A stretch of 64,000 nt of DNA from Blautia glucerasea (GCF_013304385.1 NZ_JAAITU010000004.1:62001-126000), one strand, 5' to 3'; shown: positions 17,156 to 27,167, numbered from the stretch's first letter. A program made the numbers and translations. Notes: a model not told the origin generated them from the letters alone.

Positions 17156-18661
17156 ATGGCAGAATATAGATTGGAGATGCGCGGTGTAAGCAAAAGCTTC
17201 CCGGGTGTCAAAGCGCTGGACAAGATAAATCTTAAGGTTCGGCCGGGAACCGTCCACGCCCTTATGGGAGAGAACGGCGCAGGTAAGTCTACACTAATGA
17301 AATGCCTGTTTGGTATCTACCATATGGATGAAGGAGAAGTTTATGTAGACGGTAAGAAGGTCGACATTAACAATCCGGATGAAGCATTACATAACGGACT
17401 GGCAATGGTTCATCAGGAGCTGCAGCCTGTTCCGGAGCGGACGATCGCTGAGAATATGTATCTTGGCCGTTTTCCGACTAAGAAAGTGGGACCACTTCAG
17501 GTGATCGACCACAAAACAATGAATGAAGAGGCAAAGAAATGGCTTGATAATGTTAAGATGCCTTTTGACCCAAAGAAAAGACTTGGGAATTTATCCATTT
17601 CACAGATGCAGTCTGTTGAGATTGCCAAGGCAGTTTCACAGGAGGCAAAATTGATCATTCTTGATGAGCCCACCTCATCTCTGACAGATAATGAGGTAGA
17701 AGCTCTTTTCCGTATTGTACGTGATTTACGTGACAGAGGCGTGTCCTTTGTATTTATTTCCCATAAGATGGCAGAGCTTCGTAAGATCTCTGATGATATT
17801 ACCATCATGCGAGACGGTACTTATGTTGGTACATGGGAAATGAAAAACATCAGTGATGATGATATTGTTAAAAACATGGTAGGCCGTGAGCTTACAAATA
17901 TTTATCCTCCCCTTGATAACACACCGGGAGATGTACTTCTTGAAGTAGACAATTTTACCAGCATTCACAGCAATTCTTTCAAGAACTGTTCCTTTAAGCT
18001 GAGAAGAGGTGAGATCCTTGGATTCGGCGGTCTGGTTGGAGCACAGCGTACAGAGCTGATGGAGGCCATTTTTGGTATCCGCCATACTACCAGCGGCGAA
18101 GTAAAGCTGAATGGAAAGCCACTGAATATCAAGAGCCCGAAAGATGCTATCCGCAATGGTATCGGCATGATCACAGAGGACCGTCGTGGAAGTGGTATTC
18201 TTGGATGCCTGTCTATTGCAGATAATATTTCGATTGCATCCCTTGACCATTATGTAGAGGGCGGCGTGAAGCTGAACAACGGAAAGATTGAAAAGCTGGT
18301 TCAGGATAATATTGGAAAATTAAGTATCAAAACACCAAGCAGCAAGACATTGATCCAGTCTCTGTCAGGTGGTAATCAGCAGAAGGTTATTATTTCCAGA
18401 TGGCTGGCAAATAACCCGGATGTACTGATTATGGATGAGCCTACCCGAGGAATCGATGTAGGAGCAAAATATGAGATCTATCAGATTATGATCAGTCTTG
18501 CAAAGCAGGGAAAAGGAATTATTATGATCTCCTCTGAGATGCCTGAGCTGATCGGTGTATCCAACCGTATCATGGTAATGTGTAACGGTAAGATTACCGG
18601 AGAGGTTTCCGGTGATGAGGCAACTCAGGAAAACATCATGTATTTCGCAACACAGTTCTAA
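17156..18661 (+). CDS. mglA: Galactose-type sugar ABC transporter ATP-binding protein
   Basis: This 501-residue protein carries two fused ABC domains as in MglA/RbsA and powers sugar import. The first domain has GENGAGKST, LSISQMQSVEIAKA and LIILDEPTSSL; the second has LSGGNQQKVIISRWLA and LIMDEPTRGID. The ATG was chosen for the AAAGGAGAG site about 10 bases before it; an in-frame ATG 39 bases upstream would precede that site. mglC follows after 18 bases. Confidence 0.96.
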   Translation: MAEYRLEMRGVSKSFPGVKALDKINLKVRPGTVHALMGENGAGKSTLMKCLFGIYHMDEGEVYVDGKKVDINNPDEALHNGLAMVHQELQPVPERTIAENMYLGRFPTKKVGPLQVIDHKTMNEEAKKWLDNVKMPFDPKKRLGNLSISQMQSVEIAKAVSQEAKLIILDEPTSSLTDNEVEALFRIVRDLRDRGVSFVFISHKMAELRKISDDITIMRDGTYVGTWEMKNISDDDIVKNMVGRELTNIYPPLDNTPGDVLLEVDNFTSIHSNSFKNCSFKLRRGEILGFGGLVGAQRTELMEAIFGIRHTTSGEVKLNGKPLNIKSPKDAIRNGIGMITEDRRGSGILGCLSIADNISIASLDHYVEGGVKLNNGKIEKLVQDNIGKLSIKTPSSKTLIQSLSGGNQQKVIISRWLANNPDVLIMDEPTRGIDVGAKYEIYQIMISLAKQGKGIIMISSEMPELIGVSNRIMVMCNGKITGEVSGDEATQENIMYFATQF

Positions 18662-18679
18662 GCGAAGGAGGATAATAAA

Positions 18680-19672
18680 ATGGATAAGACAAAAAAGTTT
18701 GATCTTAAAAAAGTTTTGTTGGATAACGGTATTATCGTACTTCTGATGCTGCTGGTAATTTATGTAAGTATTACAGAGCCTAACTTCAGAAGCTTCAGAA
18801 ACATTATGAACCTTGCTATCAACGCAGCACCTCGTGTTATCATTGCACTTGGAGTCAGCGCATGTCTGATCACGAAAGGAACAGACCTTTCTGCAGGACG
18901 TATGGTTGGTCTTTCTGCCTGCCTTTCCGGTATCATGCTTCAGAAAGCAGATGCACCTGGTAAAGTATGGCCTGATTTCCCACAGCTGAATGTATGGGTA
19001 GTTCTTCTGATCTGTATGGCGCTCTGTGCAGTATTTGGTCTGATCAATGGTGTTGTTATTTCTTATTTAAGTGTACCTGCATTCATCGGTACTTTGGGTA
19101 TGCAGATGATCGTTTATGGTATTGCGCAGGTTGTTACAAACAACGTGCCCATCGGTGGATACCGTGCAGATTATACAGCTGTTACACAGGGAAAGATCGG
19201 CGGTGTATTCCCGCTTCTGTTCCTGTACCTGATCATTGCAGCAGTAATCTTCTGGTTCGTATTCAACTATACACGTCATGGTAAATACATGTATGCAATT
19301 GGTGGTAATGAGGTTGCAGCTGAGGTTTCCGGTGTTAATGTTAAGAAGACAAAGATCATCATCTATATAACAGCAGCTTGTATGTATGCAATCGCAGGAT
19401 TCCTTCTTGGTGGTAAATCCGGTGGTGCTTCTACTCAGATGGGTAACGGATATGAGCTGGAGGCTATTGCAGCTTGTACAATCGGTGGTGTCTCTGTAAA
19501 CGGTGGTATCGGTAAGATCTCCGGTGTTATCATCGGTGTTGCAGTATTCGAGCTTCTGAAATCTGCTCTGCAGTTCCTGGGACTGAACCCGAACCTGCAG
19601 TACATTGCACAGGGTATCGTTATCGTTGTTGCAATCGCTCTGGATATCAGAAAATACATTGTTAAAAAATAA
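18680..19672 (+). CDS. mglC: Galactose-type sugar ABC transporter permease
   Basis: The 330-residue membrane protein of the BPD_transp_2 family has about ten hydrophobic helices. Segments such as SACLITKGTDLSAGRMVGLSA, KYMYAIGGNEVAAEVSGVN and IGGVSVNGGIGKISG are typical of MglC. It forms the channel for MglA and MglB. The gene ends at a strong terminator. Confidence 0.96.
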   Translation: MDKTKKFDLKKVLLDNGIIVLLMLLVIYVSITEPNFRSFRNIMNLAINAAPRVIIALGVSACLITKGTDLSAGRMVGLSACLSGIMLQKADAPGKVWPDFPQLNVWVVLLICMALCAVFGLINGVVISYLSVPAFIGTLGMQMIVYGIAQVVTNNVPIGGYRADYTAVTQGKIGGVFPLLFLYLIIAAVIFWFVFNYTRHGKYMYAIGGNEVAAEVSGVNVKKTKIIIYITAACMYAIAGFLLGGKSGGASTQMGNGYELEAIAACTIGGVSVNGGIGKISGVIIGVAVFELLKSALQFLGLNPNLQYIAQGIVIVVAIALDIRKYIVKK

Positions 19673-19710
19673 TAAGTGTAAGAGCCAAAAAATGGTTGGA
19701 AGCTTACGTT

Positions 19711-19748
19711 TCCCCACTGGATACCCTTGTATTCAGTGGGGATTTTTT
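19711..19748 (+). terminator. Intrinsic terminator after mglC
   Basis: CCCCACTG pairs with CAGTGGGG (further pairing ATAC/GTAT inside), followed by ATTTTTTAT. Confidence 0.92.
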
Positions 19749-19804
19749 ATACAATAGAAAGTGTTGTATTAGATAAACGAAAAAGACGGATGGGATGAGA
19801 AATT

Positions 19805-21403
19805 ATGGATTTATATAAGATTTTACTGGTAGATGACGAGATGGATGTGCTTCGTGCCATGAAGAAAAAGATTGACTGGGAGGCTATGGGATTCTGCCTG
19901 GCAGGGACTGCGGAAAACGGCCAGGAAGCGTTGGAAATGGCAGAGCAGCTGCATATTGATGTGGTGATGACAGATATCAAAATGCCTTACATGGATGGCT
20001 TGACTCTTTGCAGGAAACTGAAAGAGAATTATCGTAATATCAAGGTGGTCATTTATTCAGGATTTGATGATTTTGAATTTGCCAGAGAGGCTGTGCATCT
20101 GGAGGCAGAGGAGTATCTGCTGAAACCCATCAGTGTAAAGGATATGGAAGAGGTTCTGACCAGGATTCGGCAGAAACTGGATGATGAGATCAATGAACAT
20201 CGGAATATGAACCGGCTATATGAATATTATCAGAAAAGCCTTCCAGCTATGCAGGAACAGCTGGTTATGGGTATCCTGGAAGGAAAGGTGACCGGAGAGC
20301 GGGCGCAGAATATGCTGGAAAACTATGAAATGGATTTCAGGGCACCTTATTATGTGGTATCCCTGCTATATGTAGATACAGGCTCCGGAGAGACGGCAGG
20401 GCAGAACCAGCAGCTGCTAAGTATTTCCCTGAAGGATATGTCCAGGGATTATCTGAATGAGCGGATGCATTTTTACAGTATCAGTTATCTGGACGAAATC
20501 ATTATTATTTTTATGTTGAAAGATAAAAATGAAATGGAGAAAGCACTGTATCATTTGGATCAGATCTGTAAGATGGGGGATCGTGTGCTGAAAGTGCCGG
20601 TAACTGCAGCAGTGGGACAGATCTGCGACCATGTGGATTATCTGACCACTTCTTATCAGGAAGCCAGAAGTGCTATGGAATACAGGACCATTATGGGAGG
20701 CAACCGGGTACTGTACATTCATGATATAGAGCCAAGCCCCAAGGATGCGGTATCATTTCTGGAATATGATTTTCAGAATCTGGTGCGGGCAGTAAAGCTG
20801 GGAAACCGGGATGAGACAGATGGGGCGATCCGGCAGTTTATGGACAGCATCCGCAGTTTTTCCATTACCCCAAATCAATACCAGCTGATATTCATGGAGC
20901 TGATTACGGAACTTATGAAGATCGGAAGATCCTACAAGCTTAAGACAAGGCAGATTTTCGGGGAAATGGATGTACCCTGGCAGGAATTATATAAACACGT
21001 TTCTATAGATGAACTGGAGAACTGGCTGCGGGACGTGTGCACCAATCTGCGGCATACCCTCCGTCATGAGAGGACAGATTCCACCATGAAGCTGACGGAG
21101 CAGGCAAAGGCGTATATTAATGAGCATTACATGGAGAACGATCTGTCAGCGGATACCCTGTGCCGCTATCTGAATGTAAGTGCTGCATATTTTTCTACCA
21201 TTTTCAAGAAAGAAGTGGGACAAAGCTTTGTGGCATACCTGACAAAAGTAAGACTGGAGCATGCAGTGGAATTGCTTCGTACTACAGAGGACAAAACATA
21301 TGTGATCGCAGAAGAAGTAGGCTACACGGAACCAAATTACTTCAGTTATGTATTTAAGAAGGAATACGGGATTTCACCGTCAAAATACAGGGCAAGTCTA
21401 TAA
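19805..21403 (+). CDS. YesN-type response regulator with AraC-family DNA-binding domain
   Basis: The 532-residue protein has an N-terminal receiver domain (ILLVDDEMDV, phosphorylated Asp in VVMTDIKMP, Lys in YLLKPIS), a middle region of about 280 residues, and a C-terminal pair of AraC helix-turn-helix motifs (LCRYLNVSAAYFSTIFKKE and VGYTEPNYFSYVFKKEYG). It probably activates the adjacent mgl operon when phosphorylated by the kinase encoded next. The spacing to the kinase gene is 22 bases. The ribosome site is modest. Confidence 0.93.
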   Translation: MDLYKILLVDDEMDVLRAMKKKIDWEAMGFCLAGTAENGQEALEMAEQLHIDVVMTDIKMPYMDGLTLCRKLKENYRNIKVVIYSGFDDFEFAREAVHLEAEEYLLKPISVKDMEEVLTRIRQKLDDEINEHRNMNRLYEYYQKSLPAMQEQLVMGILEGKVTGERAQNMLENYEMDFRAPYYVVSLLYVDTGSGETAGQNQQLLSISLKDMSRDYLNERMHFYSISYLDEIIIIFMLKDKNEMEKALYHLDQICKMGDRVLKVPVTAAVGQICDHVDYLTTSYQEARSAMEYRTIMGGNRVLYIHDIEPSPKDAVSFLEYDFQNLVRAVKLGNRDETDGAIRQFMDSIRSFSITPNQYQLIFMELITELMKIGRSYKLKTRQIFGEMDVPWQELYKHVSIDELENWLRDVCTNLRHTLRHERTDSTMKLTEQAKAYINEHYMENDLSADTLCRYLNVSAAYFSTIFKKEVGQSFVAYLTKVRLEHAVELLRTTEDKTYVIAEEVGYTEPNYFSYVFKKEYGISPSKYRASL

Positions 21404-21425
21404 CAATAAGTAACAGGAGAGCAGG

Positions 21426-23246
21426 ATGAAACAGATCAGGAAATTATGGAGGAAGCTGACGAATGCTGTAAATAACCGGGGGATGCAGTTTTTGATCTCT
21501 CTTTCATTTACCTTTGTTGCTCTTGTGGGAATGGCATTTATCGGAGTGTTTCTTTATCAAAGCTACGGACGGGCTTCCGAAGATGTAGTGATCCAGGATA
21601 CCCAGCAGCTTCTGGGACAGGTGGAAATGAATTTAAATACTTACCTGCGGAATATGATGCGTATTTCTGATGCGATGTATTACAATGTGATCAAAAATGT
21701 GGATTTTGCAAGGGATGACATTAGTCAGGAATTAAATCTTCTGTATGAAGTAAATAAAGACAATCTGGTGAGTATTTCCTGCTTTACAGAGGAGGGAGAG
21801 CTGATCGGGGCATCGCCTGTGGGTACTATGAAAGATAACGCAGATATCCAGGATCAGACCTGGTTTACCAGCGCAAAGGACAAAATGGAGAATCTGCATT
21901 TTTCCGAACTGCACGTACAGAATATTTTTGAAAACAGCAGCGGCAGGTATTACTGGGTAGTTTCCTTAAGCCGCGGTGTGGAATTGACCAGTGATGGTAA
22001 GCTGTCCGGCGGTATTCTGCTTGTTGATATGGATTTCAGTGGTATCCGCCAGCTTTTTACAAAGGTCAACAGCCAGGAATTAAGTTATGTCTACCTTGTG
22101 GACGGGGATGGCAAGATCATATATCATCCAAGGCAGAACCTGATTTTTTCCAATATGCTGAAAGAAAATAACCAGCAGGCAGTCAGCTATAGTGATGGCC
22201 TTCACAGAGAGAATTTCCAGGGACAGGACCGGATGGTGATGGTAAAAACCGTAGGTTATACCGGATGGAAGATCGTTAGTGTTACGCCTATGACCAATTT
22301 TTATCAGAATTTCAGTCAGACCAGGATCATGGCGGTGATCATAATCATTATTTCTATACTTGTTATGATCTTTGCCAACCAGTTTGTGGCAGTACGTGTG
22401 TCTATGCCTTTGAAGAGCCTGGAGGATTCTCTGCGCGGTATAGGTGTGGAGCAGGAACGACTGGCAGAAGGAGCCGGGGAAGGGATCTACATTGGCGGGC
22501 CGCCGGAGATCCAGCATCTTGGGGAAACCATCAAAAGTATGGTGAAGCAGCTTCGCAAGCTGACGGATGACATTGTAAAAGAGCAGGAAGAGAAAAGGAA
22601 AAGTGAGCTGGATGCCTTACAGTCACAGATCAATCCCCATTTTCTTTATAATACACTGGATTCCATTATGTGGATGATCGAGGCAGAACAGTATGATGAT
22701 GCAGTATCTATGGTACAGGCACTGGGACGGCTTTTCAGGATCAGCCTTTCCAAAGGAAAAAACATCATTACGGTAGGGGATGAACTGCAGCACGCCAGAA
22801 GCTATCTGGATATTCAGAAATACCGATATAAGAATAAATTTGTTTCCTGCTTTGAGATCGAGGAAGGAATTGAAAAGTATAAGACGATCAAGCTGATCAT
22901 TCAGCCATTGATTGAAAATGCGATTTATTATGGCATGGAATATATGGATGGTGACGGAGAGATCACCATTCGTGCCTACACCAGAAGATCAGATCTGTTT
23001 ATCGAGGTGGAAGATAACGGCCTTGGTATGCCAGAGGAGCAGGTGGAAAGGCTTCTTACAGATGATACCCGAATACGAAGTAAAGGATCAGGTATAGGTC
23101 TTCGGAATGTACATCAGAGGATCCAGCTTTATTTCGGCAAAGCATACGGACTGAAGATCATCAGCGAGCCGGATCAGGGAACCATAGTAAGGATCCATCT
23201 GCCAAAGACAGAAGAAGTAAAGGCGCCAGGGGAGGTGGAAGCATGA
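21426..23246 (+). CDS. YesM-type sensor histidine kinase
   Basis: The 606-residue membrane kinase has a first helix near residues 20-40, an extracytoplasmic dCache-like sensor domain to about 300 (QDQTWFTSAKDKMENLHFS, GRYYWVVSLSRGV), a second helix near 302-322, HAMP, then the His_kinase domain with NPHFLYNTLDSI (His near 404) and an ATPase domain with IENAIYYGM, VEDNGLGMP and GSGIGLRNV. It is followed, with a 4-base ATGA overlap, by a sugar-binding protein gene, suggesting that the input ligand is presented by a binding protein. Confidence 0.94.
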   Translation: MKQIRKLWRKLTNAVNNRGMQFLISLSFTFVALVGMAFIGVFLYQSYGRASEDVVIQDTQQLLGQVEMNLNTYLRNMMRISDAMYYNVIKNVDFARDDISQELNLLYEVNKDNLVSISCFTEEGELIGASPVGTMKDNADIQDQTWFTSAKDKMENLHFSELHVQNIFENSSGRYYWVVSLSRGVELTSDGKLSGGILLVDMDFSGIRQLFTKVNSQELSYVYLVDGDGKIIYHPRQNLIFSNMLKENNQQAVSYSDGLHRENFQGQDRMVMVKTVGYTGWKIVSVTPMTNFYQNFSQTRIMAVIIIIISILVMIFANQFVAVRVSMPLKSLEDSLRGIGVEQERLAEGAGEGIYIGGPPEIQHLGETIKSMVKQLRKLTDDIVKEQEEKRKSELDALQSQINPHFLYNTLDSIMWMIEAEQYDDAVSMVQALGRLFRISLSKGKNIITVGDELQHARSYLDIQKYRYKNKFVSCFEIEEGIEKYKTIKLIIQPLIENAIYYGMEYMDGDGEITIRAYTRRSDLFIEVEDNGLGMPEEQVERLLTDDTRIRSKGSGIGLRNVHQRIQLYFGKAYGLKIISEPDQGTIVRIHLPKTEEVKAPGEVEA

Positions 23247-24244
23247 CGCAAAAAAGAAACCATATTGCCATCTGGGCAGTGATCTTTGCGGCGGTGGTGC
23301 TTCTTGCTGTGTCCTATTATTATGGGGCAATTCGCGGCACTTCGGACAGTCCGTCTGTGTATTCCGTTATTTTATATCAGAATACGGACAATGAATGGAC
23401 TACCCTTCTGGAGGGGATCCGTCAGGCTGAGGAAGATTTCGGGCTGAAAGTGAATTATGTGAATATGAGCACAGGAGATACGGCACAGGAGCAGGCAGAA
23501 TTGATACGCCGGGAGATTGATTCCGGAGTTTCAGGGATATTATTTGCAGCGGTGGACAGCAAGGCTTTGGGAGACGCACTGAAAGATGATAATATCCAGA
23601 TACCCCTGGTTGCACTGGAAACCGGGGCTTCAGGCATAAGCAGCAGTAATTATTTCAGCATTACCGGGGATGATTATGGTATGGGCCAGGCACTGGGGCA
23701 AAAGATCCTGAAGGATATGGAAGAACAGGGTAGTCAGCGTGTAGTGACAGTGATCCGTGAATATATGGAACGGGACAGTGTAAGCCAGAGATATGAAGGT
23801 CTTGTGGATCAGCTGAAAAAAGCTGAGCCGCCGGTGGAGATCCAGGATCTTTCCAGGAAGGAAGGGGATTTCAGCCTACGATTGTATATTGGAACCAATT
23901 TCCAGAAATGTGGACAGTATATTGCGGCTCTGGATAAAGTTTCTACAGAAGAAGCTGCAGCTGCATGGCAGGGAGAAGCTTCTTCCAGGGAACAGGAAGG
24001 AAAAACTTTCCGCATTTACGGGATCGGGAATACTCTGCAGACGGTTACAGATCTGGATAATGGGCTGCTGCAGGGGTTTGTATACCAGAATGAGTTTAAC
24101 ATGGGGTATGAGGGAATACAGACATTGGTGGATAAAGAAAAAAAGGGTTATTTTACGGAGCAGGTCAATATAAAGTACAAGCTTGTTACACAGGATACTT
24201 TATATGAGTCAGACAATGAACGTCTGCTTTTCCCAAGCATCTGA
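23243..24244 (+). CDS. Membrane-anchored sugar-binding protein, probable sensory partner of the kinase
   Basis: The 333-residue protein has a short basic N-terminus and one hydrophobic segment (AIWAVIFAAVVLLAVSYYYG) that is probably an uncleaved anchor, then a type I periplasmic-binding fold (SVILYQNTDNEWTTLLEG, GILFAAVDSKAL, ITGDDYGMGQALGQKIL). It resembles Peripla_BP_4 proteins. Translational overlap with the kinase gene, and absence of transporter subunits nearby that lack a binding protein, suggest a sensing rather than a transport role. This parallels the XylFII-LytS type of system known from Clostridia, where a binding protein works with a kinase. Confidence 0.8.
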   Translation: MTQKRNHIAIWAVIFAAVVLLAVSYYYGAIRGTSDSPSVYSVILYQNTDNEWTTLLEGIRQAEEDFGLKVNYVNMSTGDTAQEQAELIRREIDSGVSGILFAAVDSKALGDALKDDNIQIPLVALETGASGISSSNYFSITGDDYGMGQALGQKILKDMEEQGSQRVVTVIREYMERDSVSQRYEGLVDQLKKAEPPVEIQDLSRKEGDFSLRLYIGTNFQKCGQYIAALDKVSTEEAAAAWQGEASSREQEGKTFRIYGIGNTLQTVTDLDNGLLQGFVYQNEFNMGYEGIQTLVDKEKKGYFTEQVNIKYKLVTQDTLYESDNERLLFPSI

Positions 24245-24255
24245 CGGAGGCTTAG

Positions 24256-25329
24256 ATGAAGAAAAAAACAGAAAGAATATACAGGACCATAGGAGTCTTT
24301 ACAACTGCTGCTATTGTGTTTTCCGGATGCGGAACAGGTCAGAGCCGGAAGGAGCAGGATGGGAAAAATCTGAAGATCGGGATCAGTGTGTATGATCAAT
24401 ATGATACGTTTGTGTCAGAGTTGGTTTCTAATTTTCAGGACTATGCAAAGACCAGGGAAAAAGACTGGGGGATTTCCATCACTATGGATGTGGAAAATGC
24501 CAATAAAAGCCAGATGATCCAGAATGATCAGATGGATGATTTTATTAAAGATGGGATGGACGTGGTCTGCATTAATCTGGTGGACCGGACAGATGCGTCC
24601 ACCATTATTGAAAAGGCCCAGGCTAGTGATGTGCCGGTGATCTTTTTTAACAGGGAACTGGTACAGGAAGATCTGGAACGGTGGGACAAGCTGTATTATG
24701 TAGGCGCAGATGCTTTTGAATCAGGAGAACTGCAGGGTGATATTCTGGTAGAAAAATGTAAAAAGGATTTTAACCGTATTGATAAGAATGGTGACGGAGT
24801 ACTTCAGTATATTATGCTGGAAGGAGAAGCCGGTCATAACGATTCTATGGTACGCACCATGTCTGTTATCAATGAGATCACTGGAAGTGGTTATCTGGTA
24901 GAGAAGCTTTCCGATGAGATCGCTAACTGGAACAGGGATCAGGCTGCAAATAAGATGAAGCAGTTCCTGGAGCGGTTCGGAAACAGGATTGAGGTAGTGC
25001 TTGCCAATAATGATGATATGGCACTTGGCGCAGTGGATGCGCTGGAAGCTGCAGGTTATGATCCGGATTCCCAGGACTGGCCCATGGTACTTGGGATCGA
25101 CGGTACAACAGTGGGACTGAACGCAGTCAATGATGGGAAAATGCTGGGAACTGTGCTAAATGATGCAGCGGGACAGGCAGATGGGATGCTGGAATTGGCA
25201 AGATCTATCACGGCAGGGACAAAACTTCCGGAGGAGTATGAGCTTCAGGACGGAAAGTACATCCGTATGCATTACAGGATCGTCACCCAGGAGAACCTGG
25301 GTGAGATCCAGATGCTTCTTATGAAGTAG
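24256..25329 (+). CDS. MglB-like galactose-binding lipoprotein, probable sensory component
   Basis: The 357-residue protein is a second galactose-binding-protein relative. Unlike MglB of this window it has a clear lipobox (AAIVFSGCG), so it is lipid-anchored. It shares with MglB the calcium loop (DKNGDGVLQY), VVLANNDDMALGAVDALEAAG and VLNDAAGQADGM. Position after the kinase and the other binding protein suggests that it senses the same hexose. The last 17 codons are copied 3.5 kb downstream as one arm of the direct repeat bounding the restriction island, so the island was inserted exactly at this 3' end. Confidence 0.88.
   Translation: MKKKTERIYRTIGVFTTAAIVFSGCGTGQSRKEQDGKNLKIGISVYDQYDTFVSELVSNFQDYAKTREKDWGISITMDVENANKSQMIQNDQMDDFIKDGMDVVCINLVDRTDASTIIEKAQASDVPVIFFNRELVQEDLERWDKLYYVGADAFESGELQGDILVEKCKKDFNRIDKNGDGVLQYIMLEGEAGHNDSMVRTMSVINEITGSGYLVEKLSDEIANWNRDQAANKMKQFLERFGNRIEVVLANNDDMALGAVDALEAAGYDPDSQDWPMVLGIDGTTVGLNAVNDGKMLGTVLNDAAGQADGMLELARSITAGTKLPEEYELQDGKYIRMHYRIVTQENLGEIQMLLMK
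25275..25326 (+). repeat. 52-bp direct repeat, left copy
   Basis: This stretch, beginning CAGGATCGTCACCCAGGAGA and ending CTTCTTATGAAG, covers the end of the binding-protein gene. It is repeated at 28760-28811 in the same orientation with a single mismatch (CCTGGG against CCAGGG). Confidence 0.95.
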
Positions 25330-25434
25330 GGAAGCAGCAAAATGTAAGAGAGAGGATGTTTTAGTAAATTTGTTACGTAATCAGAAGAAAATAGCAAATT
25401 TCATAATAATCGTGCAAAGGTATTGTTGAATAAA

Positions 25435-26304
25435 ATGCGGAAAAATGATAGTTTAAAACATAAATCAGCTTTAGATTTTGAATTCCCTAAAGAGATTAAA
25501 ATTCTACATAAAATATTAGATTGTGTTGAATTTCTAAAACAATTGCCGGATAATTCGATCCAGTTAATTTGCATTGATCCACCATATAATCTAAAACTTG
25601 CCGAATGGGATATATATAAGGATTATATTGGATGGGCATCAAAGTGGATTGATGAAGCCTATCGAGTTTTGTCCCAAAATGGAAATATGATTGTTTTTGG
25701 TGGGATACAATTTAGGGATACAAAGTCGGGTGATTTGTTTGATATTATACAGTATATAAGACACTATACGAAGTTTAAACTGATAAATACTATAATATGG
25801 CATTATAAAAATGGTATATCTGCACAGCGCTTTTTTGCCAATAGACATGAAGAGATAATTTGGTTAGCTAAAACAGAAAATTATTATTTTGACTTGGATT
25901 CAGTTAGAGTTCCTTATTCGGAGAAAGATTTGAAAAATGCATTAAAAGACAAAAGACTAAACCCGGAAAATACGAGAAAAGGGAAGAATCCTACCAATGT
26001 CTGGGAGGTTGGACGATTAAATGGAAACAGTAAAGAGCGCGTTGGGCATCCGACACAAAAACCCGTTGAGCTCATTGCACGGTTGGTAAAATCATTATCT
26101 TATCCTGGTGCTGTTGTATTGGATTTTTTTGCTGGTAGCGGAACAGTTGGAAGGGTATGTATAAATGAGGGGAGACATTGTTTAATGTGTGATAGTGATA
26201 AAAAATCACTTGAATACTTTGATAAACATCTTTTGGCGATGAAAGAGTTAGGCCAAAGCACATCATATAAAGCAATTGAAAATATTGATGATTTTTTTGT
26301 ATAA
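25435..26304 (+). CDS. M.RsrI-like DNA adenine methyltransferase (beta class), predicted GAATTC
   Basis: The product of about 290 residues is a beta-class N6-adenine methyltransferase: the catalytic motif IV is ICIDPPYNLKLAEWD near the N-terminus and the AdoMet motif I is VVLDFFAGSGT near the C-terminus. From memory, M.RsrI of Rhodobacter shares long stretches with it: DYIGWA, NGxSAQRFFANRHEEI, KDKRLNPE and GHPTQKP. RsrI is an isoschizomer of EcoRI, so GAATTC is the expected target. The start is uncertain: AAAGG at 25416-25420 is best spaced for TTG at 25426, while the ATG used here is further away. It stands directly before the EcoRI-like nuclease. The gene itself contains a GAATTC site (25480-25485). 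Confidence 0.9.
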   Translation: MRKNDSLKHKSALDFEFPKEIKILHKILDCVEFLKQLPDNSIQLICIDPPYNLKLAEWDIYKDYIGWASKWIDEAYRVLSQNGNMIVFGGIQFRDTKSGDLFDIIQYIRHYTKFKLINTIIWHYKNGISAQRFFANRHEEIIWLAKTENYYFDLDSVRVPYSEKDLKNALKDKRLNPENTRKGKNPTNVWEVGRLNGNSKERVGHPTQKPVELIARLVKSLSYPGAVVLDFFAGSGTVGRVCINEGRHCLMCDSDKKSLEYFDKHLLAMKELGQSTSYKAIENIDDFFV

Positions 26305-26326
26305 AGCACAAAAGGAGTATAAACGA

Positions 26327-27157
26327 ATGAAAAAAGAACAGTCTGATAGACTATCAGAGCAGCAAATAGAAGGACAAGGGCCAATTTCAATTTTTCATGA
26401 GGATGCACAGGTGCATGATAAAGAAGTGTCTAATACATCAATGATTGTAATGAATAGGCTTTCAGAGGAGTTCCCTATGTTGACTTTTCGTTATAGGAAG
26501 GAGCTTTCTAAAAAGGAGATTAATGAGGCTCTTAAGAAAATTGATAACTATTTGGGACAAACATTGTTTGTTGAAAATGCAAAAATTATCCCGGATGGCG
26601 GATTAATTGAAGTGAAGGACGATAATGGAAACTGGAGAGTGGTTGTCGTTTCAGAAGCGAAACATCAAGGAAAAGATATTGAAAATATACAAAGGGGTGT
26701 GTTGGTAGGAAAAAATAGAAATCAGGATACAATGGTTGCAGGTAATGCAATTGAAAGAGCACATAAAAATATTAGTGAAATTGCAAACTTTATGTTGGGA
26801 GAAAACTATTTTCCGTACATTCTTTTTCTTGAGGGCTCAAATTTTCTTACTGAAAATGTAAACGTAACAAGACCGGATGGAAGAGAAGTGATTTTGACAT
26901 ATAATGCGGGAGATTTGAATAGGCTTGATCGTTTAACTGCTTCAAATTACGGAATGCCTATCAATACAAATTTGTGTGAAAACAAGTTTGTTAAGTGTAA
27001 TGGTGTTACTATTATGCTGCAGGCGGCTTCAATCTATACAAAAGGAAAAGGAGGACATTGGAATGATGAAGATATGATCAATGTTATGTTGGATATTGCA
27101 AGAACGTCATTAAAAATGCTTGGAAAGGATTTGTTTATTCAGATTACAAGGAAGTAA
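26327..27157 (+). CDS. EcoRI-type type II restriction endonuclease, predicted GAATTC
   Basis: The 276-residue protein matches EcoRI (277 residues) along its whole length as I recall it: NEALKKID, TLFVENAKI, SEAKHQGKDIENI, AGNAIERAHKNISEIANFML, FLEGSNFLTEN, RLDRLTASNYGMPIN and LQAASIYTKG. The catalytic PD...ExK residues are intact (PDGGLIEVKDD, then SEAKH). The DNA-contact region following AGNAIER is also kept, so G^AATTC cutting is the natural prediction. The ATG was chosen for AAAGGAG ten bases upstream and because the product then aligns with the EcoRI start. It lies between two different methyltransferases. Confidence 0.96.
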   Translation: MKKEQSDRLSEQQIEGQGPISIFHEDAQVHDKEVSNTSMIVMNRLSEEFPMLTFRYRKELSKKEINEALKKIDNYLGQTLFVENAKIIPDGGLIEVKDDNGNWRVVVVSEAKHQGKDIENIQRGVLVGKNRNQDTMVAGNAIERAHKNISEIANFMLGENYFPYILFLEGSNFLTENVNVTRPDGREVILTYNAGDLNRLDRLTASNYGMPINTNLCENKFVKCNGVTIMLQAASIYTKGKGGHWNDEDMINVMLDIARTSLKMLGKDLFIQITRK

Positions 27158-27167
27158 GGTTTGATTT

